A DNA stretch of 64,000 bases from Salibaculum sp035270045 (GCF_035270045.1 NZ_DATFIP010000054.1:1-64000), one strand, 5' to 3'; counted from the stretch's first letter, positions 18,042-27,342 are shown. Numbers and translations: made by a program. Notes: generated from the letters alone by a model not told the origin.

Positions 18042-18584
18042 CTACCCCGCCAGTGCCTTGCCCAACCGTGGCAGCCGCGCCTTGCGCAAGAGCGCGCGCA
18101 TCTCCCAGGCCTCGCCCGACAGGCGGCGGGCCTCTGCCAGGACGTCTTGAGCGACAGCCGCGACCAGCGCGGGCTGCGCCTGCCAGACACCCACCAGGTA
18201 ATTGTCCGGGTCCACGCGCGACACGCCCTCCTCGGCCAGCACGTTGCGCGGAAAATCCTTGGCGTTCAACGTCATGATCGCGTCGGCCGAGGCCGAAACC
18301 GCCGCCGCCAGAACATGAATATCCGCCGGGTCCGGTAGCCAGAAGCGCCGCTCCTTGCCTGGCGGCACGCGCACCACCGCCTCCGGGAACCGCAGGGACA
18401 GCGCCGCGATCTCGCCCCGGGCGAGGGTCTCGCCCTCGGGGCCGATCTTGCGCGCGGCGCGGGCCCATTCCTCTTCGATCCGGTCCGACCAGAGCGGCGT
18501 GAAGGCGCCTGCCTCGGCCACGCCCAGCACCATCTGGCGCATGACAGTTGGATAGAGAACGCAGGCATCGATCACGATCTTCAC
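18042..18584 (-). CDS. PIN-domain protein, possible ribonuclease
   Basis: PIN domains are metal-dependent ribonuclease folds. The GTG at 18584 overlaps the stop of the RlmI-like gene (GTGA) and gives 180 residues starting VKIVIDACVLYPTVMR, with the first acidic residue at D6. A second acidic cluster EEEWARAARKIG and a third, LPDPADIHVLAAA followed by ADAIMTLNAKDFP, complete the expected active site. No antitoxin gene is adjacent, so a VapC role is not supported. Translational coupling to an rRNA methyltransferase hints at an RNA-processing role. A reading from 18758 would extend into the neighbour and is rejected. Confidence 0.8.
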   Translation of the reverse strand: MKIVIDACVLYPTVMRQMVLGVAEAGAFTPLWSDRIEEEWARAARKIGPEGETLARGEIAALSLRFPEAVVRVPPGKERRFWLPDPADIHVLAAAVSASADAIMTLNAKDFPRNVLAEEGVSRVDPDNYLVGVWQAQPALVAAVAQDVLAEARRLSGEAWEMRALLRKARLPRLGKALAG

Positions 18585-19777
18585 AGCCGGAACACCAGTG
18601 CCTTGAGGTAACCGCTTTCGGCCAGTTGCGGCAGTTGCGGATGATCCGGCCCGGCAAAGCCGGTATGGATCAGCGGCCCGCGCCGACCAGCCTTGCCGAT
18701 GCCCCGCGCACTGGCGTCGCGAAAGCGTTTCAGATCGGCGGCATGGGAACAGGAACACAAGGCCAGGAACCCGCCCTCAGCTACCAGCGGGGCCGCCATG
18801 CGCGCGATGCGTTCATAGGCGCGCAGGCCCGGTTCCAGCGTCTTCTTGCTGGGCGCGAAGGCCGGCGGGTCGCAGATCACGACATCGAAGGTCTCGCCCT
18901 CGTCGGAAAGGCCCGCCAACGCTTCGAAGGCGTCGCCCTGGCGGGTCTCGAACCGGTCGGCCATGCCCCCGGCCTTCGCCCCGGCGCGGGCCAGCTCCAG
19001 CGCGGGGGACGAGCCGTCGACCGCCAGCGCGCTTGCGGCCCCGCCCGCCAGGGCGGCCAGCGAAAAGCCCCCGACATGGGAAAAGACATCCAGCACACGC
19101 GCACCGCGCGCCAGCCCGGCGACAAAGGCCTGGTTGGGCCGCTGGTCATAGAAAAGGCCCGTCTTCTGCCCGCCCATCAGGTCGGCCATGTAGGTGGCGC
19201 CGTTCATGGGCACGGGCACCGGGCCATCGGGGGCCCGGCCATGGACCACGGCCATCTCCTCGGGCAGGCCCTCCAGTGCGCGCGCCCGGCCGGTTCCGTT
19301 CTTGATGACGCAAGCCAGGCCGGTTTCGGCCACCAGCGCCTGCACCAGCAGATCCAGACGCGTCTCGGCCCAGGCCGCGTTGGGCTGCACCACGGCGATG
19401 TCCCCGAACCGGTCTATGACCACGCCGGGCAGGCCATCTGCCTCGGCATGGATCAGTCGGTAACAAGGTACGTCATAGAGTGCCGCGCGCAGGGACAGGG
19501 CCCGTTTCAGCCGCCGCCGCAACCAGTCCTCGTCCAGCACCGCCCCCGGATCGCGGTCCAGCACCCGCGCGGCAATGCGCGAGGCGGGGTTGACCGTGAC
19601 CAGCGCCAGGTCGCGACGCTCGGCATCCTGCAAAACGGCCAGCGCCCCCGGCGCCAGCGCTTTGGTGCGTCGGTCGAGGACCAGTTCGTTGGCATATACC
19701 CATGGAAATCCATGCCGGATCGCCTGGGGTTTCGCCTTGGGAAGGAGCCGCACACGCGGCAAGGAGGACTGCGACAT
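18581..19777 (-). CDS. RlmI-like class I rRNA methyltransferase
   Basis: This is an SAM-dependent 23S rRNA (cytosine-5)-methyltransferase-like protein of 398 residues. An N-terminal PUA-type RNA-binding domain (LPKAKPQAIRHGFPWVYANEL) is followed by a central domain. The Rossmann methyltransferase has the SAM loop VLDVFSHVGGFSLAA and the catalytic motif VVICDPPAFAPSKK, and LALCSCSHAA provides the cysteine expected for a C5-methyltransferase. RlmI and RlmK-type homologues share this plan, so the exact target base is uncertain. The PIN gene overlaps its stop codon. Confidence 0.87.
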   Translation of the reverse strand: MSQSSLPRVRLLPKAKPQAIRHGFPWVYANELVLDRRTKALAPGALAVLQDAERRDLALVTVNPASRIAARVLDRDPGAVLDEDWLRRRLKRALSLRAALYDVPCYRLIHAEADGLPGVVIDRFGDIAVVQPNAAWAETRLDLLVQALVAETGLACVIKNGTGRARALEGLPEEMAVVHGRAPDGPVPVPMNGATYMADLMGGQKTGLFYDQRPNQAFVAGLARGARVLDVFSHVGGFSLAALAGGAASALAVDGSSPALELARAGAKAGGMADRFETRQGDAFEALAGLSDEGETFDVVICDPPAFAPSKKTLEPGLRAYERIARMAAPLVAEGGFLALCSCSHAADLKRFRDASARGIGKAGRRGPLIHTGFAGPDHPQLPQLAESGYLKALVFRL

Positions 19778-19817
19778 GGCAGCCCTCCTAGCGGGTTCGG
19801 CGCCCCCGGGAAAGGGG

Positions 19818-20441
19818 TCAGCTGGCCGGTGTGGTATCCCACCCCGACGCGTCGGTCAGGGTATCGCGGAAAAGCGCCGCGAGATGCGCGAGGATGCGGA
19901 CCTTCTGGGTCTCGCCGCGCTGTTCAGCCATCACCGCCGCCTGGCCGCCCAGGGCGGGCAGATCGGCAGTTACACGTCGGGTGGGTTCCAGCACCGCGCC
20001 GGTTTCGGCGTGGCGGATGGTCAGGTCGAACTTGATGGAATGCGTCCCGCCGACGGTGTAGCGCGTCCGCTCTGTCAGGGAATGGAACCGCGCCAGGGTG
20101 ACATCCACAACAACCGGGGTTTCACCGTCCAGCCCTTCGGCGCCGCGGATGATGGCCGTCCTGAATATCTCGGAGACCTGGGACTTGCGATCGCCCAGCG
20201 GGTCGCCGCGCCAGACGATGTCGGCCAGTGGGTAAAAGGAGTTCGCCTCGGACACGGACAAGTCCGCAGGGGCGTCAAAGCGCACGGCCTCCAGTCGATA
20301 GTCGCGCGGGTCGTCCTGCGGGACGACCGCCCCCAGTTGCGGGGCCTGCATGGGGGCGTTTCGGGTGGGACCCTCGAAGCTGGAACAGGCGGAAACCACC
20401 ATGCCGAGACCCAGGGCGAGTGCGAGTTTGATCCGTTTCAT
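19818..20441 (-). CDS. Rhodobacteraceae-type lipoprotein of unknown function
   Basis: This 207-residue predicted lipoprotein starts MKRIKLALALGLGMVVSACSS, with a lipobox ending in Cys19. The mature part contains a beta-rich domain (FDLTIRHAETGAVLEPTRRV) and no known catalytic motif. AAGGAG lies 6 nt before the ATG at 20441; a longer in-frame reading to 20552 would lose the signal. I do not recognise its function. It is divergent from edd across 208 bp that hold a perfect operator-like palindrome, closer to edd. Confidence 0.75.
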   Translation of the reverse strand: MKRIKLALALGLGMVVSACSSFEGPTRNAPMQAPQLGAVVPQDDPRDYRLEAVRFDAPADLSVSEANSFYPLADIVWRGDPLGDRKSQVSEIFRTAIIRGAEGLDGETPVVVDVTLARFHSLTERTRYTVGGTHSIKFDLTIRHAETGAVLEPTRRVTADLPALGGQAAVMAEQRGETQKVRILAHLAALFRDTLTDASGWDTTPAS

Positions 20442-20583
20442 ATCTGCTCCTTCCGACCTGCCTCGTGCCGGATTGCGTGCTTTTTCTGATGGTAGACAAA
20501 TGGACGGAAAATGCGTCGATAATGCGGTTCTGGCCGGACAATTCACGGTCATCTTTCCGGCAATGCCGGGGGTGAGGGCGCTT

Positions 20584-20595
20584 GTTAGCGCTAAC
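20584..20595. promoter_or_regulatory. Perfect 12-bp palindrome GTTAGCGCTAAC, candidate LacI-type operator before edd
   Basis: GTTAGCGCTAAC is its own reverse complement and lies 55 bp before the edd start. The central CG and symmetrical arms are the hallmark of LacI/GalR-family operators. In Rhodobacter sphaeroides a LacI-family regulator of central carbon metabolism, CceR, controls the Entner-Doudoroff genes, so this is a plausible CceR site. The match to CceR is from memory and not verified. Confidence 0.6.
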
Positions 20596-20649
20596 TTGAT
20601 GTGCTACCCGCATGGTTGAAGGTGCAATCCGATCAGACGAGAGGCCCCC

Positions 20650-22452
20650 ATGAGCGTTCAGAAATCCTTGCAGGAGGTCACGGACCGGATCATCGCCCGC
20701 AGCGAGGCGACCCGCCGCGACTACCTCGACCGCATGTCGGCGGCCGCCGCCGAGGGTCCGCGCCGGGCGCACCTGTCCTGCGGCAACCAGGCCCATGCCT
20801 ATGCCGCCATGGGCGAGGACAAGGCCTCGCTGACAGATGACCGCCGCGCCAATGTCGGCATCGTCACCGCCTATAATGACATGCTATCGGCGCACCAGCC
20901 CTTCGAGACCTTCCCCGACCAGATCCGTGCCGCGGCGCGCAAGGCCGGCGGTACCGCCCAGGTCGCGGGCGGCGTTCCGGCCATGTGCGACGGCGTCACC
21001 CAGGGCCAGACCGGCATGGAACTGTCGCTGTTCTCGCGCGACGTGATCGCGCTCGCCGCCGCGGTGGGGCTTAGCCACAACACTTTCGATGCCGCGCTTT
21101 ACCTCGGGGTCTGCGACAAGATCGTTCCGGGGCTTGTCATGGCCGCAGCCACCTTCGGTTATATCCCGGGCGTCTTCGTGCCCGCCGGCCCGATGATCAG
21201 CGGCTTGCCCAACGACGAGAAATCCAAGGTGCGCCAGAAATTCGCGACCGGCGAGATCGGCCGGGACGAATTGATGAAGGCCGAGATGGAAAGCTATCAT
21301 GGTCCGGGCACCTGCACCTTCTACGGCACCGCCAATACCAACCAGATGCTGATGGAACTGATGGGGCTGCACCTGCCGGGCGCCAGCTTCGTCAACCCCG
21401 GCACGCCGATGCGCGACGCGCTGACGGCGGCGGCGACGGAACGGGCGCTGGGGATCACCGCGCTTGGCAACGACTTCCGCCCCGTCAGTGAAATTCTCGA
21501 CGAAAAGGCCTTCGTCAACGGCATGGTCGGGCTGATGGCCACCGGCGGTTCAACCAACCTGGTGCTGCACCTGCCCGCCATGGCGCGTGCCGCCGGCATC
21601 GTGCTCGACCTGCAGGATTTCGCGGATATCTCGGCGATGACGCCGCTGATGGCCAAGGTCTATCCCAACGGCCTGGCCGACGTGAACCACTTCCACGCCG
21701 CGGGCGGGCTGCAATACATGATCGGGCAATTGCTCGACGCCGGCCTGCTGCACGAGGACGTCAAGACCGTGGCAGGCGACGGGCTGTCGCTCTACACCCG
21801 TGACCCCAAGCTTGATGGGGACAAGATCACCTATACCGACGGACCGACCGAAACCGGCAACGACAAGATCCTTCGCCCCTGTTCCGACCCGTTCCAACGC
21901 AGCGGCGGGCTGGTCCAGTTGGAAGGCGATCTTGGCCGGGCCGTCATCAAGGTCTCGGCCGTGGCCGAGGACCGCCAGGTGATCGAGGCCCCGGCGCGCG
22001 TCTTTCACGACCAGGACCAGGTCAAGGCCGCCTTCAAGGCCGGCGAGATCACCGAGGACACGATCATCGTGGTCCGGTTCCAGGGGCCGCGGTCCAACGG
22101 GATGCCCGAACTGCACGGGCTGACGCCGGTGCTGTCGATCCTGCAGGATCGCGGACTGCGCGTGGCGCTGGTCACCGACGGGCGCATGTCGGGCGCGTCG
22201 GGCAAGGTGCCCGCGGCCATTCACGTCGCCCCCGAGGCCGCGCGGGGCGGGCCGATCGCGTTGCTGCGAGACGGCGACGTGCTGCGGCTGGATGCCACCG
22301 CCGGGCGGCTGGACTGCCTGACCAGCTTGGACGGACGCGAACCGGCCGAGGCGGACCTGACCGGCAACGGCAACGGCGTGGGCCGCGAGTTGTTCGAGAC
22401 CTTCCGCCAAAGCTGCGGCCTTGCGACCGAGGGCGCCTCGGTCATCCTCTGA
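20650..22452 (+). CDS. edd: Phosphogluconate dehydratase
   Basis: This enzyme dehydrates 6-phosphogluconate to 2-keto-3-deoxy-6-phosphogluconate, the first dedicated step of the Entner-Doudoroff pathway. The 600-residue IlvD/Edd-family protein carries the conserved cysteines for the Fe-S cluster in AMCDGVTQGQTGMELSLFSR, GVCDKIVPGL and GPGTCTFYGTANTNQM. The length matches Edd rather than dihydroxyacid dehydratase. The eda gene follows 21 bp later, which settles the identity. The operator-like palindrome described upstream suggests carbon-source control. Confidence 0.97.
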   Translation: MSVQKSLQEVTDRIIARSEATRRDYLDRMSAAAAEGPRRAHLSCGNQAHAYAAMGEDKASLTDDRRANVGIVTAYNDMLSAHQPFETFPDQIRAAARKAGGTAQVAGGVPAMCDGVTQGQTGMELSLFSRDVIALAAAVGLSHNTFDAALYLGVCDKIVPGLVMAAATFGYIPGVFVPAGPMISGLPNDEKSKVRQKFATGEIGRDELMKAEMESYHGPGTCTFYGTANTNQMLMELMGLHLPGASFVNPGTPMRDALTAAATERALGITALGNDFRPVSEILDEKAFVNGMVGLMATGGSTNLVLHLPAMARAAGIVLDLQDFADISAMTPLMAKVYPNGLADVNHFHAAGGLQYMIGQLLDAGLLHEDVKTVAGDGLSLYTRDPKLDGDKITYTDGPTETGNDKILRPCSDPFQRSGGLVQLEGDLGRAVIKVSAVAEDRQVIEAPARVFHDQDQVKAAFKAGEITEDTIIVVRFQGPRSNGMPELHGLTPVLSILQDRGLRVALVTDGRMSGASGKVPAAIHVAPEAARGGPIALLRDGDVLRLDATAGRLDCLTSLDGREPAEADLTGNGNGVGRELFETFRQSCGLATEGASVIL

Positions 22453-22473
22453 CCCTGCACGAAAGACCGAAAA

Positions 22474-23121
22474 ATGACCCCCGAACACGCTTCCGAGTTG
22501 ACAGCCAAGGTCTGCGACCTGGCCCCCGTGGTACCGGTTCTGGTGCTGGACGACGCCGGCCCCGCCGCCGAGTTGGCATCCGCGCTGATCGCTGGCGGGC
22601 TGCCCGCGTTGGAAGTCACCCTGCGCACCCCCGCAGCCCTCGACGTGATCCGCGAGATGGCCGGTGTCGAAGGCGGCGTGGTCGGCGCGGGCACCCTGCT
22701 GACCCCTGACGACGTGGAAGCCGCCAAGGAGGCGGGAGCGACCTTCGGAGTCTCTCCGGGCGCCACCGACCGGCTGCTCGACGCCTGCGAGGCCAACGAC
22801 CTGCCGCTGCTGCCCGGTGCCGCCACGGCCTCCGAGGCCATGGCGCTGCTGGAACGCGGCTACAGCGTTCAGAAGTTCTTTCCCGCCGAGGCCAATGGCG
22901 GGGCCAAGGCGCTCAAGGCCATCGGCGCGCCGATCCCGCAGGTGCGGTTCTGCCCCACCGGCGGCGTCAGCCTGTCCAATGCCGCCGAGTACCTGTCGCT
23001 TGCCAACACGCTCTGCGTCGGCGGCAGCTGGGTGGCCCCCGGCGAACTGGTCAAGGCAGGCGACTGGGCGAGGATCACCGCGCTGGCCGCCGAGGCGGCG
23101 GCCCTGCCACGCGGCCGCTAA
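22474..23121 (+). CDS. eda: KDPG aldolase
   Basis: This aldolase cleaves 2-keto-3-deoxy-6-phosphogluconate to pyruvate and glyceraldehyde-3-phosphate. In 215 residues it has the proton-relay E47 in LPALEVTLRTP and the Schiff-base K134 in GYSVQKFFPAE. The phosphate-binding loop FCPTGGVS follows. It lies directly behind edd, so the two form the Entner-Doudoroff operon, and it is probably controlled by the same upstream site. It is convergent with the 86-residue gene after glnE. Confidence 0.97.
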   Translation: MTPEHASELTAKVCDLAPVVPVLVLDDAGPAAELASALIAGGLPALEVTLRTPAALDVIREMAGVEGGVVGAGTLLTPDDVEAAKEAGATFGVSPGATDRLLDACEANDLPLLPGAATASEAMALLERGYSVQKFFPAEANGGAKALKAIGAPIPQVRFCPTGGVSLSNAAEYLSLANTLCVGGSWVAPGELVKAGDWARITALAAEAAALPRGR

Positions 23122-23395
23122 GGTTCAGGAAAGACCCCAGTTCTGGCCTTGCGCTGGGAGCCGGCTTTGCAAAGCGGCATCATAGCTGACAATCTTGCGG
23201 CATGGAGCAGACATTGGCTCGAGCCGCGCGGAGATGGTCCGAGGTGGGCTCAAACCCGAACACCCGCCGCATCGTCGGCGCATGTCTTTTTCGGGCGGGC
23301 AGCGGTCATCCGACCTTTTCGCTTCAACACCCGCCTCGTGTCGTCACAGGGACAACCTACGTCAAGCGCAAAGCACGCGGCGACCCCTGCCCTGC

Positions 23396-23656
23396 TCAGT
23401 TCAACCGCGCCTTGCGGCCGCCACGGCGCCTGGCGCCCTGGGCACTGCTCAGCCCCTCGCGCAGGACCTCTGTCATCGGGTGGCCCTCCTGCCCGTGGCG
23501 CGCCAGCAGAACCGGAATCGCCGCCCCGGCCTCGACATCGCGCAGGCTCAGCGCCCAATCCAGGAAGATCGTCCGGCATTCCTCAGCGGTGATCCCCTCG
23601 ATGCGATAGGCCTCGTAGATCAGCCCCTTGGGATCGTTTTCGTCAACCGGTCTCAT
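23396..23656 (-). CDS. Conserved small protein downstream of glnE (86 residues)
   Basis: The ATG at 23656 lies inside the glnE 3' end, overlapping it by 14 bp, and GGGAG sits 6 nt upstream. The protein is compact and helical (GLIYEAYRIEGITAEECRTIFLDWALSL) with a basic tail (RRRGGRKARLN). It has no membrane segment and no known motif. I believe similar proteins follow glnE in other Rhodobacteraceae, but that is memory, not a search. The function is unknown. The 274 bp between it and eda hold nothing recognisable. Confidence 0.7.
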   Translation of the reverse strand: MRPVDENDPKGLIYEAYRIEGITAEECRTIFLDWALSLRDVEAGAAIPVLLARHGQEGHPMTEVLREGLSSAQGARRRGGRKARLN

Positions 23657-26420
23657 CGTCGTCTCCCAGGATATCGGTGATTGTCGCGGCGGCGGCCTCG
23701 GCCGTTGCGGTGATGCATGCGGCCAGCGCCGCGACGCTCTCCTGCCCGGTTTCGCGCAGGATCATCGCGCGGCCACCAGCGCCCAGGTCGTCGGGGTCCG
23801 TCGCGCCGCCGCCCAGCAGCTTGCCGCTGGCCTGCAGCGCCCAGAACAGGTCGGCTGCCGCGGCCAGGTGTTGGACCCGGTCCGCCGCGATCACCCCCGC
23901 CGACACGGCATCGGCCAACTGGTCCGGTGTGGCATGGGCCGTGCTGCCCGCCAGGAGCGCCAGCGCCTGGCCGGCCAGCTCGACGTCCTGCAACCGGCCC
24001 TGGCCGATCTTGGCGTCCCAGGGTCCCTTTGGCGGCTTGGCCCCGGCGATCCGGGCACGCATGTGCGCCACCTCGCCGCGCACCGCTTCGCCACCCGACT
24101 TGGCGGCCAGCACGCGGGCGCGGCTGGCCTCGACATCCGCGCCCAGTTCCTCTGGCCCTGTCACCACCCGTGCGCGGGTCAGCGCCAGGTGTTCCCAGGT
24201 CCAGGCCTCGTCCATCTGGTAGCGCTCGAAGGTGGCAAAGGCGGTGGCCACCGGCCCCTGCTTGCCCGAGGGACGCAGCCGCATGTCCACTTCATAGAGC
24301 CTGCCCTCGGCCATGGGCGCGGAAAGTGCGGTCACCAGCGCCTGGGTGAGCCGGGCGTAGTAGGGCCGCACCGACAGCGGCTTTGGCCCTTGCGATCCCT
24401 CCTGCCCGTCCCCGTCGTAGATCACGATCAGGTCCAGGTCGGACTGGGCATGAATGCGCCCCGCCCCCAGCGAGCCCATGCCGAGCACAACTGCACCCCG
24501 GCCCGGCGGCGCGCCGTGCTTGGCGGCAAACTGCGCCAGCACGCGGGGAAAGAGGCCGGCAATCACGGCCTCGGCCAGGTCCGCGTAATGCCGCCCGGCC
24601 TCGCCCGCGTCGATAAGCCCGCGCAGGTGATGCACACCGATGCGGAAATGCCATTCCTTGGCCCAGCGGCGGGTCGCGTCCAGCTGCGCCTCGTAGTCGG
24701 CAGCGCCGTCCAGAACCTTGTCCAACCCCTGCACAAGGGCCGCGCGGCCCGGCCAGGCCTCGAAGAAGGACCCGCCGATCACGGCGTCCAGCACACCGGA
24801 GTTTCGGCCCAGATACTGCGCCAGCGCCGGGGCCGTCGCGGCGATGTCCACGATCAACCGGGTCAGCTGCGGATTGGCCTCGAAGAGCGAGAACAGTTGC
24901 ACACCCGCCGGAAGACCGCGCAGGAACCCGTCGAAGGCCAGCAGCGCCTCGTCCGGTTTCGCGGCCTCTTGCAGGCGGGACAGCAGCATCGGTTTCAGCC
25001 GATTGAAGATCTCCACCGCGCGGTCCGAGCGCAGCGCCGGGTAGGTCAGCCAGCGTTCGGTGATCTCGGCACCGAACTCGGGCGCGGCATCCGAGGGTTC
25101 GGTGGGCGCGAAAAAGCCCTCGGTCATCTCGTGGACCTCTTCCAGCCGGTCCCGTAGCCCGGCCTTCAGGCTGTCGGCATCCGTCCCGCACAAGGCGGCG
25201 AGCCTGGCGAACTCCTCGTCCGATTGGGGCAGGTCATGGGTCTGGACGTCGCGCAGCATCTGCACCCGGTGCTCGATCTCGCGGTGAGCGCGGTAATGCG
25301 CGGTGAGTGTCTGCGCATCGGACTGCGGCACCCAGCCGGCCTTGGCCAGCGCGGCCAGGCCCGCGCGCGTGCCCCGCACCCGCAGGCTTTCGTCGCGCCC
25401 GCCCGCGATCAATTGGCGGGTTTGGGTGAAGAACTCGATCTCGCGGATGCCGCCGCGGCCCAGCTTCATGTTGTGCCCCGGCAGGGTGATCGGCCCGCCC
25501 AACCCCTTGTGGGCACGGATGCGCAGGCGCATGTCGTGGGCATCCTGGATGGCGGCGAAATCGAGGTGCTTGCGCCAGACGAAGGGGCGCAGGGTTTCAA
25601 GGAACCGTTCTCCCGCCGCGATATCCCCGGCCGCCGCGCGCGCCTTGATATAGGCGGCGCGTTCCCAGGTGCGCCCAAGGCTTTCGTAGTAGCGCTCGGC
25701 GGTTTCCATCGACAGGCAGACCGGCGTGACACCGGCGTCGGGCCGCAACCGCAGATCCGTGCGAAAGACATAGCCCTCGGCGGTGGTCTCGCCGATCAGG
25801 GCGCACATGCGCCGTGTCACCTTGATGAAGCCCGCGCGCGCCTCGTGGTAGTCGCCGGGGTCGAACCTGGTCTCGTCGAACAGGCAGATCAGGTCGATGT
25901 CGCTGGAATAGTTCAGTTCATAGGCCCCGCCCTTGCCCATGGCCAGCGCCACCATGCCGCCCGCGGTTTCGGCATCCTCTGCGCTTAGACCCGGCAGCTT
26001 GCCGCGCTTGATCTCGGCGGCGACCAGGCGTTTCAGCGCGGTGTCCACGGCCATGTCGGCCAGCCGTGTCAGCGCGCCGGTCACATCCTCCAGCGCCCAG
26101 ACCCCGGCCAGGTCGGCCAGCCCGGCCAGCAGCGCCACGCGCCGCTTGGCTTGGCGCAGCCCGCTGCCCAGCTGCGGCAGGGCCAGCGCGGCCTTGTCCG
26201 CCAGTTCGGCCTCCAGCGCCGGCTCGGGGTCGGCCAACGCGCCGGGCAGCCAGTCGGCTTCCTTGCGCATCAAGTCCAGCAGGTAGGGGCTACACCCGGC
26301 CGCCCCCTCGATCACCTCGGCCACCTCGGGCGGCTGGTCGGGAAACAGGGCGCGGCCATCGGCCCCGTGGTCGGTGTCGAAGGGCCGTGGGGATCGCGTG
26401 ATGCGGGCAGCAAAGCTCAT
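23643..26420 (-). CDS. glnE: Bifunctional glutamine synthetase adenylyltransferase/adenylyl-removing enzyme
   Basis: GlnE adds and removes AMP on glutamine synthetase according to the PII nitrogen signal. The 925-residue protein has two nucleotidyltransferase domains. The N-terminal deadenylylase is marked by GKGGAYELNYSSDIDLICLFD and the C-terminal adenylyltransferase by GMGSLGAGRIHAQSDLDLIVIYD. The paired Asp residues (DID and DLD) are the metal ligands in each. It overlaps the upstream DUF4440 gene by 4 bp (ATGA). No glnA or glnB is in the window. Confidence 0.96.
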   Translation of the reverse strand: MSFAARITRSPRPFDTDHGADGRALFPDQPPEVAEVIEGAAGCSPYLLDLMRKEADWLPGALADPEPALEAELADKAALALPQLGSGLRQAKRRVALLAGLADLAGVWALEDVTGALTRLADMAVDTALKRLVAAEIKRGKLPGLSAEDAETAGGMVALAMGKGGAYELNYSSDIDLICLFDETRFDPGDYHEARAGFIKVTRRMCALIGETTAEGYVFRTDLRLRPDAGVTPVCLSMETAERYYESLGRTWERAAYIKARAAAGDIAAGERFLETLRPFVWRKHLDFAAIQDAHDMRLRIRAHKGLGGPITLPGHNMKLGRGGIREIEFFTQTRQLIAGGRDESLRVRGTRAGLAALAKAGWVPQSDAQTLTAHYRAHREIEHRVQMLRDVQTHDLPQSDEEFARLAALCGTDADSLKAGLRDRLEEVHEMTEGFFAPTEPSDAAPEFGAEITERWLTYPALRSDRAVEIFNRLKPMLLSRLQEAAKPDEALLAFDGFLRGLPAGVQLFSLFEANPQLTRLIVDIAATAPALAQYLGRNSGVLDAVIGGSFFEAWPGRAALVQGLDKVLDGAADYEAQLDATRRWAKEWHFRIGVHHLRGLIDAGEAGRHYADLAEAVIAGLFPRVLAQFAAKHGAPPGRGAVVLGMGSLGAGRIHAQSDLDLIVIYDGDGQEGSQGPKPLSVRPYYARLTQALVTALSAPMAEGRLYEVDMRLRPSGKQGPVATAFATFERYQMDEAWTWEHLALTRARVVTGPEELGADVEASRARVLAAKSGGEAVRGEVAHMRARIAGAKPPKGPWDAKIGQGRLQDVELAGQALALLAGSTAHATPDQLADAVSAGVIAADRVQHLAAAADLFWALQASGKLLGGGATDPDDLGAGGRAMILRETGQESVAALAACITATAEAAAATITDILGDDDETG

Positions 26421-26791
26421 GGCACCGGCGGCCCCTCGGGCGTGTCCTGGCTGAAAAGATTGATCCAGCCCGCGCCGTCGCGCTGCCAGAGCGAGGAAAC
26501 GCGCATCGCCTTCCAGGTGGTCTGGCCGGACCGCAGGAACCCTGCGTGGTAGGCCAGCAAGGCCTGATCGGCGCCGATGGGCCGCACCCGGCCCTGCGAC
26601 AGGTCGTAATCGGCCACGGTCGGCCCCGTGGCCAAGGCGCCGATCAGCACCTCGCGCCCGGCGAAGCCATCAGGATAGACGCCTTCGAAATCCTCGGCCA
26701 GCGCCGCGCGCAGGCTGCGCGCATCGCCCGCCGCGAGCGCGGCCCAGATACCGCGTTCCATGGCCATCACCTCGTCCAGCAGATCGCCCAT
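26417..26791 (-). CDS. DUF4440/SnoaL-like (NTF2-fold) protein
   Basis: This 124-residue protein has the NTF2-like cone pattern: an N-terminal helix (VMAMERGIWAALAAGDARSL), then FEGVYPDGF, and a strand block ending WKAMRVSSLWQRDGAGWINLF. Such proteins bind small molecules or act as accessory subunits, and no catalytic residue can be assigned. It begins the glnE transcription unit, overlapping it by 4 bp. Its link with nitrogen control is unknown. Confidence 0.75.
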   Translation of the reverse strand: MGDLLDEVMAMERGIWAALAAGDARSLRAALAEDFEGVYPDGFAGREVLIGALATGPTVADYDLSQGRVRPIGADQALLAYHAGFLRSGQTTWKAMRVSSLWQRDGAGWINLFSQDTPEGPPVP

Positions 26792-26851
26792 GCCCTTGCC
26801 TCTCTCCCCCGGATCGGTAGCCTCGGGGCGACGCTAGAGAGGGTGCACGAC

Positions 26852-27322
26852 ATGAGCAAGAGCCTGAAACGCGTGAAGGCCGCCCTGCAGGCCGCGGGAT
26901 TGGAGGCAAACCCGCTTGAGATGGCCGAGGGCACCCGCACCGCGCAGGACGCCGCGGCGGCAGCGGGTTGCACGCTCGACCAGATCTGCAAGTCGATCAT
27001 CTTCCGGGGTCACGAGAGCGGCGATTGCATCCTGTTCCTGACGGCCGGCGGCAACCGGGTGGACGCGGGCAAGGCGGCCGCCATGGCGGGCGAGGCACTG
27101 GACCGGGCCGACGCGGCGGCGGTGCGCACCCAGACCGGCTTTGCGATCGGGGGTGTCGCCCCCATCGGCCACCTGCACCCGATACGCGCCTTCTGGGACC
27201 CGCGCTTGTCCGACTTCGACGTAATCTGGGCCGCCGCCGGCACGCCGCACCATGTCTTTCCCGTCTCGCCCGATGACCTGCGGCCGCTGACGCAGGCGCA
27301 AGTTGCGGATTTCACGAGCTGA
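26852..27322 (+). CDS. YbaK/EbsC-family aminoacyl-tRNA deacylase
   Basis: The INS superfamily edits mischarged tRNA (YbaK removes Cys from Cys-tRNA-Pro). The start at 26852 gives 156 residues beginning MSKSLKRVKAALQA; the conserved features are the K-rich site CTLDQICKSIIFRG and GFAIGGVAPIGH. The Lys in ICKSIIF is the usual functional residue. The length fits a free-standing YbaK/ProX-like protein; which amino acid it removes cannot be decided. A much longer reading from 26546 is a shadow of the opposite DUF4440 gene. Confidence 0.85.
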   Translation: MSKSLKRVKAALQAAGLEANPLEMAEGTRTAQDAAAAAGCTLDQICKSIIFRGHESGDCILFLTAGGNRVDAGKAAAMAGEALDRADAAAVRTQTGFAIGGVAPIGHLHPIRAFWDPRLSDFDVIWAAAGTPHHVFPVSPDDLRPLTQAQVADFTS

Positions 27323-27342
27323 AAATCTGCAAGGGTGCAGCG

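Noticed and set aside
18042..18584. VapBC-type toxin-antitoxin module
   Set aside because: Only the PIN protein is present; the upstream partner is an rRNA methyltransferase, not an antitoxin.
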